From assembly GCA_030447005.1 (NCBI GenBank), contig JAUJME010000067.1, forward strand, positions 1 to 7,783: DNA of 7,783 nt, in the 5' to 3' direction. Shown here piece after piece: positions 1 through 6,561 of the stretch (the stretch's first letter is position 1; every line of letters begins with the position of its first letter). Made by a program: the position numbers and the translations under genes. Under the pieces are notes generated by a model. The model did not search any database. It was not told the origin of the DNA and saw only the letters and a program-made list of their open reading frames with translations. The stretch comes from Solirubrobacteraceae bacterium. Lineage in GTDB: Bacteria; Actinomycetota; Thermoleophilia; Solirubrobacterales; Solirubrobacteraceae.

Positions 1-3000
1 GGCCCGCGTCGAGGCCGGCGACCGTGGCGTCGGGCCGCATCCGGGCCACGCCGCCGCCCACCCGCGCCGCGACGATCCCGCACGGCGCCCGCACCGCGCG
101 GCCGCCGCCGGCCTCCGGGGCGGCGGGCGCCCCAGCGCCGCGGACCTCCGCCACCGCCACGGCGCGCCGCTGGCGGTCCGCGCCGCTCGTCCCGGGCGGA
201 AAGCGCGCGGCGAGCACCTCGAGGCGGAACCGCCGCGCCCGCACCGGCGCCGGCAGCGCGACGCGGCCGCCCGGCCCGACGGCCAGCGGCGGCGTCGCGC
301 GCCCGCCGGCCACCAGCCGGACCCGCGTCGGGCGGCGCAGGGCGCCGCGCGCCGGGACGAGCTCGAGCGCCCGCACGCTCACCGCGCGCGGCGCGCTCCA
401 CTCGAGCCACGCCGGCCGGCCCGGGAGCCACAGCCCGACCCAGGCGGTCGCCGGCGAGCCGTCGAGCGCCCGCGAGGCACGGCGCCCGGCGATCCCCTCG
501 TAGCGCCCGGAGGACTCGGCGCGCACGCCGCCCGCGGTGCCCGCGAGCGCGTCGAGGGCGGAGTCGGGGGCGTCGGGCGCGACGGTCGCCCAGCCGTCGG
601 CGGCGTAGGCGCGGGGGACCGGGGGCGAGAACCGCCGGTCCAGGCCGCGCTCGGCGTCGCCCGTGTCGCGCAGCAGGCCGGCCTGCGGCGTGCCGGTCAC
701 CGGCGAGCGGCGGAACGGGACGTCGCCCGTCGTGCGCTCGAAGAGGTAGCTGAGCGGCGCCCGCCGCAGGTCGGCGCCGCGCAGCGCCGTCTCCAGGCGG
801 GTCGGCAGCCGCAGCGACTCGTCCGCCCGCACGCCGGGGATGCGGAGCTCGGCGATCCCGCCCGCCGCCGGCTCGTCCGGCCGGTCGACCACCTTGGCGA
901 TCCGGACGCGGAGACCGCGCACGCCGCGCAGCCGGACGGGAAGGCGGTTCGGGCCGGGGCGCAGCGCCCACCGCCGGCCGCCCACCCGGACCGCCGTCGT
1001 CCGCCCCCGCGCGTCGGCGTGGCCCGTGACCTCGATCCACGGCACGTCGCGGGCGGCCGGGAAGCCGACGTCGAGCCGGCGCCGGTCCTCGGGCACCGCG
1101 ACGTCGGCCAGCCAGCTCGTCGTTCCGTCGCCGTCGAGCGCGGCGAACGGCCGGTGCTCGGGGAACTGGGGGCCGAACGGCGAGCTCGGCGCGCGGACGT
1201 GGCGGACCCCGCCCGCGAGGACCGCCACGGTGCGCACGTCGTCGGCGGCCTCGGGGAACGGGTCGAGGCGGACGGTGCCGCGGACCACCGGATCGTCCGG
1301 GACGAGAGTCGGTCCGGAGACGGCCCGCAGCCGCGAGGCGGCGAGCGCGCGGCGGCGGTTGCCGTCGGCGACGACCACCTCGGCGCCGCCCTCCGCCGCC
1401 CGGCGCAGCTCGGCCGGCGAGGCGTCGGCGGCGTGCAGGAGGGCGCGGCGCACGTCGAGGCCGCCCACCGCCGCCAGGCCGGTCAGCGCGCCGGCGCTCC
1501 CGTCGAGCAGCACCGGCCGCTCGCGCGCGTGGACGCGGACCATGCCGGGGGCACCCGGCACGTCGCGGCGGGCGACGTGGGGCAGGCGGGCGGGCGGCGC
1601 GAGCGAGCCGGCCGCCGCGGCCACGCTGCGGCGCTTCCCGTAGCTGCGGTCGGGCGGCCCGAGCGCGGCGTCGAGCTGGCGGGCCGCTTCGGCCGCGCCG
1701 ATCGCGCCGCTGCGGGCCCGGTCGGTGTCGGCGCCCGAGACCACCGCGCCGGCGCCCATCAGCCGCAGCAGCGGCGGCAGCTGCCCCGGCAGCAGCCGCT
1801 GCTGCTGGACGAGGGCGTCGACCGTCCACAGCAGCTCGGTCGCGCGCAGGTCGCCGTAGGGGACGATCGTGCGCCCGGCCACCGGCCGGTCGGCCAGCAC
1901 GGGGAGAACGGGGTCGTACGTCCCTCCCCACGTGTGGCTGGCGAACAGCCTGCCGGGGAGCTCGACCGCGCGGGTCCCGGGCGCGAGCTCTGAGTCGACG
2001 CCGTCCGCCGCCGCGCGCCACGCCGCGGGGATCGACTCGAAGCTCAGCGTCGAGTCGACGGCCTGCCCGCGCACGAGCGGCCAGGCGCTCAGGCAGAGGA
2101 GCGCCGTAGCCGCCCCGACGAGAGCCACCCGGCCCGCGCCGCGCAGCCGCCGCCAGGCCTCACCGGCGGCCGCGCCGCCCAGCAGCGCCACGCCGAGGGC
2201 GATCAGCGGCGCCGCCTTGTAGGTCGTCCGCAGGAAGCGCAGCGGCGCGACCTGCTCGTAGGCGACGTGGGCCGCCCGGCGCAGCGGCGTCCCCTCCGGG
2301 TAGCCCAGCGAGACCGCGAGCACGCCGAGGAGGACCAGCCCGAGCGCGTAGGGGGCGTAGCGCCAGCCGCGCGTCCACAGCAGGCCGCCGAGCGCGACCG
2401 CGGGGACCAGCAGCGTCGCCGCGACAGTCGGGACGAAGAAGAGCAGCGTCCCGGCGTCGGCCTGGAACGGCCGCAGGATCCCCGTGTAGCCCGTGCCGGC
2501 GTACATCGTCCAGTAGCCCATGAGCCGCAGCGACTCCGACGCGCTGGTCGTCGTCCAGATCGTCCCGGGCTGCTCGGTGAACGCCAGGAAGTCGGTCCCG
2601 TGGAGCGTCTGCACGAGGACGGGGACGACCCACCAGGCCGACGCGAGCGCGACCAGCAGCGCGGTCCGCGCCCCGAACGCGCGGGCGGCGCGCCACGCCG
2701 CCCCGCCCGTCGCCGCCTCGAAGACCACGAGCGCGACCGCGGGGACGAGCATCCATCCCGCCACCGCGGCGTTGATCCCGGCGCCCGAGGCGGTGACGAG
2801 CAGCGCGAACGCGGCGGGCCACCACCAGCCGCGCGGGGCGCGCAGCCCGCGGTGGGCGGCGAGCACGAGCCACGGCATCAGCGCGTAGGCGAGCAGCGTC
2901 ACCGACGTCCGGCCCGCGAAGACGACGACGTACGGGTTGAGCACCGCCATCGCCGCCGCGCCGAGCGCCGCGACGCGGTGCTCGGGTCCCATCAGCGCCC

Positions 3001-3331
3001 GCACGAGCGCGGCGGTCCCCAGCGCCGCGACGGCGAGCAGCGCGCCCAGCCACAGGCGGTGGGTGAGCCACGGCGCCAGGCCGGCGAGATGGCCCAGCGC
3101 GAACCAGGGGCCCATCGGCACCAGGTAGCCCGCGTACTGGCCGCCCTGGACATGGCCGAGGTCACCCGTCGGCGACCACACGGCGCCCACGCCGGCCAGG
3201 AAGCCGACCGGATCGACGTGGAGATCGACCTTCGTGTCGGCCGAGGCGAGCCCGGGCCGCTGGAGCAGGGCGAGCGCGAACGCCAGGGCGGTGATCGCCG
3301 CGGTGTCGGCGTGGGTGCGCAGGGACCGCAT
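1..3331 (-). CDS. AftD-like GT-C family glycosyltransferase (alpha-(1->3)-arabinofuranosyltransferase / DUF3367 family), 3' end outside window
   Basis: Starting at the ATG at 3331, the minus strand is open to the window edge for 1110 codons, so the C-terminus is missing. Residues 1-420 are strongly hydrophobic with many membrane spans and an early external loop carrying DTKVDLHVDPVGFL (about 32-45), then GYLVPMGPWFALGHLAGL (about 68-85), NPYVVV (132-137), GRTSVTLLAYALMPWL (140-155) and LRFLRTTYKAAP (about 364-375). These match what I know of the N-terminal GT-C domain of AftD. From about 420 the chain is extracytoplasmic. Two stretches (about 700-815 and 933-1043) look like F5/8-type C, galactose-binding-like beta modules, and near the edge an APCG...VGG segment (about 1082-1092) resembles the family's late domain. 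Known family members use polyprenyl-phosphate arabinose to extend cell-wall arabinan outside the membrane. Substrate here is inferred, and another envelope sugar is possible. The gene is divergent from the ligase gene at 3379. Confidence 0.87.
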   Translation of the reverse strand, partial: MRSLRTHADTAAITALAFALALLQRPGLASADTKVDLHVDPVGFLAGVGAVWSPTGDLGHVQGGQYAGYLVPMGPWFALGHLAGLAPWLTHRLWLGALLAVAALGTAALVRALMGPEHRVAALGAAAMAVLNPYVVVFAGRTSVTLLAYALMPWLVLAAHRGLRAPRGWWWPAAFALLVTASGAGINAAVAGWMLVPAVALVVFEAATGGAAWRAARAFGARTALLVALASAWWVVPVLVQTLHGTDFLAFTEQPGTIWTTTSASESLRLMGYWTMYAGTGYTGILRPFQADAGTLLFFVPTVAATLLVPAVALGGLLWTRGWRYAPYALGLVLLGVLAVSLGYPEGTPLRRAAHVAYEQVAPLRFLRTTYKAAPLIALGVALLGGAAAGEAWRRLRGAGRVALVGAATALLCLSAWPLVRGQAVDSTLSFESIPAAWRAAADGVDSELAPGTRAVELPGRLFASHTWGGTYDPVLPVLADRPVAGRTIVPYGDLRATELLWTVDALVQQQRLLPGQLPPLLRLMGAGAVVSGADTDRARSGAIGAAEAARQLDAALGPPDRSYGKRRSVAAAAGSLAPPARLPHVARRDVPGAPGMVRVHARERPVLLDGSAGALTGLAAVGGLDVRRALLHAADASPAELRRAAEGGAEVVVADGNRRRALAASRLRAVSGPTLVPDDPVVRGTVRLDPFPEAADDVRTVAVLAGGVRHVRAPSSPFGPQFPEHRPFAALDGDGTTSWLADVAVPEDRRRLDVGFPAARDVPWIEVTGHADARGRTTAVRVGGRRWALRPGPNRLPVRLRGVRGLRVRIAKVVDRPDEPAAGGIAELRIPGVRADESLRLPTRLETALRGADLRRAPLSYLFERTTGDVPFRRSPVTGTPQAGLLRDTGDAERGLDRRFSPPVPRAYAADGWATVAPDAPDSALDALAGTAGGVRAESSGRYEGIAGRRASRALDGSPATAWVGLWLPGRPAWLEWSAPRAVSVRALELVPARGALRRPTRVRLVAGGRATPPLAVGPGGRVALPAPVRARRFRLEVLAARFPPGTSGADRQRRAVAVAEVRGAGAPAAPEAGGGRAVRAPCGIVAARVGGGVARMRPDATVAGLDAG

Positions 3332-3342
3332 GGCGGCGCCGC

Positions 3343-3348
3343 AGCGTA
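3343..3348 (-). promoter_or_regulatory. Putative -10 element of the AftD-like gene
   Basis: Read on the minus strand this is TACGCT, which fits the actinobacterial TANNNT -10 pattern. It ends 11 nt before the ATG at 3331, so a start site about 7 nt downstream would leave a leader of only about 4-5 nt. No Shine-Dalgarno sequence lies in the gap. The position 17 bp upstream, where a -35 would lie, reads AGCCTA and is not TTGACA-like. It is instead the -10 box of the opposite gene. Prediction from pattern only. Confidence 0.45.
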
Positions 3349-3365
3349 GCGGCGGGCCGGGCGTC

Positions 3366-3371
3366 TAGGCT
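3366..3371 (+). promoter_or_regulatory. Putative -10 element of the O-antigen ligase-like gene
   Basis: TAGGCT fits TANNNT and ends 7 nt before the ATG at 3379. Transcription would therefore begin at or within a base of the start codon, giving a leaderless mRNA. No Shine-Dalgarno sequence is present. The -35 slot with a 17-bp spacer is 3343-3348, AGCGTA, which is a poor -35 and coincides exactly with the opposing gene's -10 box. Confidence 0.5.
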
Positions 3372-3378
3372 CGGCCCG

Positions 3379-4806
3379 ATGCGCCGCTCCGCCCTCCCCG
3401 TCGCGGCGGCCGTCCTGCTCGCGCTGCCGGTCGCGCTCGCCCCGTTCGACGGGGGCTACGGGGAGGTCCCGCGGATCGTCGCCGGGCTCGTCGCGTGGGC
3501 GCTGGTGCTCGCCGCGGCGCTGCTGGCGCCCGTCCCGCTCCCCCGCGGCGGCGCCGCGCGGCTGGCCCTGGGCGGCCTCGCCGGCCTCGCCGTGCTGACC
3601 GCGCTCTCGATCGCCTGGGCGCCCCAGGCCGCGCCGGCCTTCGGCGACGCGCAGCGCCTCGCGCTCTACCTCGGCGCAGGGGTCGCCGGGGTCGCCCTGC
3701 TCCGCCACGCCGGGCGCTGGGTCGAGCCGGCGATCGCCGCCACCTGCTCAGCCGTCGTCCTCACCGGGCTGTCGGAGCGTCTGGTGCCCGCGCTCGTCGA
3801 GCTGGCGCCGTCGGCCTCGGCGGGCGGGCGGCTCGAGCAGCCGCTGGGCTACTGGAACGCGATGGGAGCGGTGGCCGCGATCGGCCTGGCGCTCTGCGCC
3901 GGGCTGGCGGCCGACCGGAGTCGCGACGCCCGCCTGCGCGCCGCGGCCGCCGCGGCGGCGCCCGTGCTGGGGGCCGGCGCGGTGCTCTCCTTCTCGCGCG
4001 GCGCCCTGCTCGCGGCGGCGGCCGGCCTGCTCGCGGTCGTGCTCTCGCGCGCCACCCTGCCGGCCCTGCGCACCGTGGCGCTCCTCGGCGGCGCCGCGGC
4101 GCTGGGCGGGCTCGCCGCCGCCGCGCTCCCCGCGGTCGCCGACCTCGAGGCGCCGATGGCCGACCGGCGCGGCGAGGGGGCGATCCTCGCGCTCGTCCTC
4201 GCCGTGCTCGCGGGCGGCGCCGCCTACGCGCGCCCCCGGGCGGCGGGCGGTCCGGGCGCCGCGCTGCCGCGCGGTCTCGTCCGGGGGGGCGCGCTCGCCG
4301 CCGTCGCGGCAGCGATCGGCGGCGGCGCGCTGCTCGTCGCCGCCGACCGCGGGCCGCGGACCGGCACGCCGGGCTTCGGCGCCACGCCGGCGCGGCTCGG
4401 CACGGTCGAGAGCAACCGCTACGCGTACTGGCGCGTGGCGGCCGGCACCTGGGCCCGCCACCCGCTCGCCGGCGCCGGCGCCGGCGCCTTCGCCGTCGAG
4501 TGGCTGCGCGAGCGGCCCGTGACCGAGGGCGCGCGCGACGCCCATTCGCTGCCGATCGAGACGGCCGCGGAGCTCGGGCTGCTCGGCCTCGCCGCGCTGC
4601 TCGCGCTGATCGCGGGGGTGGTGCGCGCCGGGGTGGCGCTCCAGCGGGCGGCGCCGGGTGCATGGGCGGCGGCGTTCGGCGGGCTGGCCGCCTGGAGCGT
4701 CCACGCCCTCCTCGACTGGGCGTGGGAGATCCCGTCGGTCAGCCTGCTGGCGCTGCTGCCGGCGGCGGCGCTGCTGGCCGCAGCGGATCCCGAGCCCGCT
4801 CCCTGA
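3379..4806 (+). CDS. O-antigen ligase / Wzy polymerase family membrane protein
   Basis: A 475-residue polytopic protein with roughly 12-14 hydrophobic spans (for example 6-23, 32-52, 60-80, 160-177, 208-223, 303-321, 399-415 and 427-446). Family hallmarks are LEQPLGYWNAMG (152-163), then a large loop before the last membrane bundle containing YWRVAAGTWARHPLAGAGAG (350-369) and DAHSLPIETAAELGLLG (387-403). This is the Wzy_C arrangement (PF04932), in which loop Arg and His residues matter in characterised WaaL and Wzy proteins. It probably polymerises undecaprenyl-linked repeat units, or transfers a finished glycan to an acceptor, on the outer face of the membrane. Sequence alone does not separate ligase from polymerase. 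The ATG was chosen because the first span follows directly and a -10-like box sits 7 nt upstream. The last 68 bp overlap the convergent flippase gene; a membrane span falls in this overlap, so the tail is likely genuine. Confidence 0.85.
   Translation: MRRSALPVAAAVLLALPVALAPFDGGYGEVPRIVAGLVAWALVLAAALLAPVPLPRGGAARLALGGLAGLAVLTALSIAWAPQAAPAFGDAQRLALYLGAGVAGVALLRHAGRWVEPAIAATCSAVVLTGLSERLVPALVELAPSASAGGRLEQPLGYWNAMGAVAAIGLALCAGLAADRSRDARLRAAAAAAAPVLGAGAVLSFSRGALLAAAAGLLAVVLSRATLPALRTVALLGGAAALGGLAAAALPAVADLEAPMADRRGEGAILALVLAVLAGGAAYARPRAAGGPGAALPRGLVRGGALAAVAAAIGGGALLVAADRGPRTGTPGFGATPARLGTVESNRYAYWRVAAGTWARHPLAGAGAGAFAVEWLRERPVTEGARDAHSLPIETAAELGLLGLAALLALIAGVVRAGVALQRAAPGAWAAAFGGLAAWSVHALLDWAWEIPSVSLLALLPAAALLAAADPEPAP
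4468..4488 (+). repeat. Short GCCGGC-type hexanucleotide tandem run inside the ligase gene
   Basis: Three and a half copies of a 6-bp GCCGGC unit encode alternating Ala and Gly (residues 364-369) within the HPLAGAGAGAF loop motif. The family normally has a HPL-G-G-G-F pattern here, so the run lies in a functional motif. Its length could change by slippage in steps of two residues, but nothing in the sequence shows that it does. Confidence 0.5.
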
Positions 4807-6064
4807 GCGCGAGCCAGACGATCGCCGCCGCGGCGCCCGCCTGCACCGCGAGGACCACCGTGGCGATCCCCTCCGGCGTGTCGACGGTGGCGAGCAGCAC
4901 GCCCTCGGCCGCCGCCGCCGCCGCGAGGACGGCCAGGAACGCCAGCCGGTGCAGGCCGAGGAGGAACTGGACCGACAGGTACGTGAGCGCGAGCAGCCCG
5001 TAGGCGATCCCGAGGACGAGCAGGTACCCCGCCGCGGTGGCGTAGTCGGGGCCGAAGGCGGTCCGCAGCACGAGCGCGGGAACCGCGGCGTAGGCGACGC
5101 AGGCCGGCACGACGATCAGCGCCGTCAGCGCGAACGCCCGCAGGAGCACCCCGCGCGGCTCGCGGCCCTCCGTCGCGCGGTGGACGGCCTCGGGCAGCAG
5201 CCAGAGCCCGATGCCGACGGCGATCCACACCACCGCCTTGGCCGCCACCGTCGCCGCCGCGTAGACACCCGCGGCCTCCTCGGCGAGGACGTGGCGGGCG
5301 ACGATGACGTCGAGGTTCTGAAGGCAGGCGACGAGGCCGAGCGCGGCGATCGGGAGCGCCGCCCCCGACATCAGCGTGGCGATCCGCCGCGGGCGCGGGC
5401 CCGCGACCGCCGGGCCGAGCCGGTGCAGCAGGACCGCGCCCACGAGCGCCGCCGCGAGCGCGAACGCCGTCGCGGTCCCGAGGTAGGCGCCGGTGACGCC
5501 GAGCCCCGCCTCCGCCAGCACGACGCCCCCGGCGAGCCGCCCCGCCGCCTCGATCACGAGCGAGGCGCCGACGATCCGGTAGGCGCGCCGGGCGAGCAGG
5601 ACCCCGCGCAGGACGCAGAGCACGAGCCACAGCACCGCGGTGACCGGCACGGCGGCGGCCGCCCACGCCTCCTCGACGTTGACGAGCGCCCCGAGCGGCT
5701 CGCGCAGCAGCGCGGAGACGACCGCCACCGCGGCGATCGCGAGCGGCACGCGGCGGATCCACGCCCGCACGGTCGAGGAGAGCTCGGCGCCCTCGCCCAG
5801 CCGCCCCAGCGCGGTCATCCGCGTCGCCGCCACCTGGAGGGCGGAGCCCGGCACGAACAGGATCAGCGACAGGTTCATCAGGGCGGCCAGCGATCCGTAG
5901 CCATCCGTGCCGAGCAGGCGGGTGAAGATCAGCGTGATGACGACGCCGAGCAGGTTGTTCGCCATCGTCGCCGCCGCGAGCCCGGCCGCGCGGAGGGTCT
6001 CCGGGTCGGCGAGCGCGGCACGGGCGCTGCGCGCGGCGGATCGGGGAACCAGGGCGCCGGCCAC
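4739..6064 (-). CDS. Oligosaccharide flippase family protein (MOP superfamily, Wzx-like)
   Basis: A 441-residue, almost wholly hydrophobic protein whose N-terminal region has the classic Wzx/MurJ-type pattern: NNLLGVVITLIFTRLLGTDGYG (about residues 36-57) followed by SLAALMNLSLILFVPGSALQ. About 12-14 membrane spans are interrupted by short basic loops, such as RARDPLRP near the end and GPRPRRIATL mid-protein. Length fits PF01943/PF13440 polysaccharide exporters. Its expected job is flipping a polyprenyl-diphosphate-linked oligosaccharide from the cytoplasmic to the outer face, supplying the neighbouring ligase/polymerase. The start is a GTG at 6064, supported by a TAGCGT box 6 nt upstream, and no upstream Shine-Dalgarno sequence is seen. 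The final 22 residues are Pro/Ala-rich and are encoded antisense to the end of the ligase gene. MATE or MurJ-like roles are less likely because the best resemblance is to polysaccharide exporters. Confidence 0.87.
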   Translation of the reverse strand: MAGALVPRSAARSARAALADPETLRAAGLAAATMANNLLGVVITLIFTRLLGTDGYGSLAALMNLSLILFVPGSALQVAATRMTALGRLGEGAELSSTVRAWIRRVPLAIAAVAVVSALLREPLGALVNVEEAWAAAAVPVTAVLWLVLCVLRGVLLARRAYRIVGASLVIEAAGRLAGGVVLAEAGLGVTGAYLGTATAFALAAALVGAVLLHRLGPAVAGPRPRRIATLMSGAALPIAALGLVACLQNLDVIVARHVLAEEAAGVYAAATVAAKAVVWIAVGIGLWLLPEAVHRATEGREPRGVLLRAFALTALIVVPACVAYAAVPALVLRTAFGPDYATAAGYLLVLGIAYGLLALTYLSVQFLLGLHRLAFLAVLAAAAAAEGVLLATVDTPEGIATVVLAVQAGAAAAIVWLALRERARDPLRPAAPPPAAAPAG

Positions 6065-6070
6065 GCCGCC

Positions 6071-6076
6071 ACGCTA
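6071..6076 (-). promoter_or_regulatory. Putative -10 element of the flippase gene
   Basis: Read on the minus strand this is TAGCGT, a TANNNT match ending 6 nt before the GTG start at 6064, which predicts a leaderless transcript beginning at the start codon. The -35 slot with a 17-bp spacer (6094-6099) reads GGGACT on the minus strand, sharing only the central GAC with TTGACA, and lies inside the inverted repeat at 6089-6111. Confidence 0.45.
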
Positions 6077-6088
6077 GTGGACGCGCCC

Positions 6089-6111
6089 GCGGGAGTCCCG
6101 GGCACTCCCGC
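6089..6111. promoter_or_regulatory. Inverted repeat between divergent promoters, candidate operator
   Basis: Perfect 8-bp arms, GCGGGAGT (6089-6096) and ACTCCCGC (6104-6111), flank a 7-bp centre, CCCGGGC. The repeat lies mid-way in the 77-bp gap between the divergent flippase and LPxTG genes. It covers the predicted -35 positions of both (6094-6099 minus, 6105-6110 plus), where a dimeric regulator would affect both directions. In such GC-rich DNA an 8-bp inverted repeat can arise by chance. It lacks a T-tract, so it does not look like a terminator. Confidence 0.35.
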
Positions 6112-6127
6112 CGTCCGTGCCCGCGGC

Positions 6128-6133
6128 TACTCT
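6128..6133 (+). promoter_or_regulatory. Putative -10 element of the LPxTG-tsaE-tsaB-rimI cluster
   Basis: TACTCT matches TANNNT and ends 8 nt before the ATG at 6142, predicting a leaderless or near-leaderless mRNA. No TTGACA-like -35 is visible 16-18 bp upstream. It is the only promoter-like element I can point to before the overlapping plus-strand genes. Confidence 0.45.
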
Positions 6134-6141
6134 TCCGCGCC

Positions 6142-6561
6142 ATGGCCTCCCGGACCCACCTCGCCGCGCTGCTCGCGGCCGCCCTGCTGGCGGGTTCGCC
6201 CGCCGTGGCCGTCGCGCAGACCCCCGGCGACGAGCAGTACCAGGATCCCTTCGGCGACCAGGTCCCGCAGGACGAGGCCACCCCGGAGAGGGAGCGCGAC
6301 ACGGAGGCCGCCCAGGAGGAGGAGCAGGAGGAGCCCGAGCCGCTGCAGGGCACGCCGCCCGGCATCGGCGAGGACGAGGAGCCCGCCGAGCCGGCGCAGG
6401 AGCCCGAGCCCGCCCAGCCGCCGGCCGCGGAGGCCGCCCCGGCGCAGCTCCCCAACACGGGCACCGAAGCGGGCCTGATCGGCCTGGCCGGCCTGGGGAT
6501 GGTGCTGTGCGGGACAGGCCTGCGCCTGCGCCTGCGGCCGCATGGCGAGCGGCCCGCCTGA
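6142..6561 (+). CDS. Small LPxTG cell-wall-anchored surface protein, acidic Pro/Glu-rich
   Basis: A 139-residue secreted protein with both ends of a sortase substrate. Residues 1-25 form a signal peptide (Arg4, His6, an Ala/Leu core, then PAVAVA) with likely cleavage before Gln26. Residues 103-107 are LPNTG, followed by a hydrophobic span (about 110-127) and a basic tail, RLRLRPHGER. Sortase would cleave between Thr106 and Gly107 and attach the protein to peptidoglycan. The mature part is only about 80 residues, rich in Glu, Asp, Pro, Gln and Ala, with no recognisable domain and no other Cys than one in the terminal span (123). It is probably an extended, disordered, strongly negative chain. 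Function is unknown. No sortase gene lies in the window. The ATG is supported by the signal peptide and a -10 box 8 nt upstream. The 3' end overlaps tsaE by 20 bp. Confidence 0.85.
   Translation: MASRTHLAALLAAALLAGSPAVAVAQTPGDEQYQDPFGDQVPQDEATPERERDTEAAQEEEQEEPEPLQGTPPGIGEDEEPAEPAQEPEPAQPPAAEAAPAQLPNTGTEAGLIGLAGLGMVLCGTGLRLRLRPHGERPA

Noticed and set aside
1019..3349. Several 260-360-codon open frames on both strands over 840-3349
   Set aside because: All are shadows of the single 1110-codon AftD-like frame, which alone shows hydrophobic periodicity and family motifs and has no stop codon from 3331 to the edge.
3495..5003. A 502-codon plus-strand frame over the ligase gene
   Set aside because: Out-of-frame reading of the ligase, dominated by Arg and Ala with no recognisable motif. 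The 3379 frame has clear membrane spans and family motifs.
6089..6111. Inverted repeat as an intrinsic terminator
   Set aside because: It lies between divergent starts, so no transcript should end there, and there is no T-run on either side.
4419..6464. A 681-codon open frame on the minus strand
   Set aside because: It runs antisense to the LPxTG gene, across the divergent promoter gap and out of frame through the flippase. Its translation is Arg/Gly/Ala-rich without membrane or domain pattern. Very high G+C leaves few chance stop codons.
4658..6478. A 606-codon open frame on the plus strand
   Set aside because: Antisense shadow of the flippase. The product is Arg/Asp/Gly-rich low complexity and also crosses the promoter region and part of the LPxTG gene in the wrong frame.
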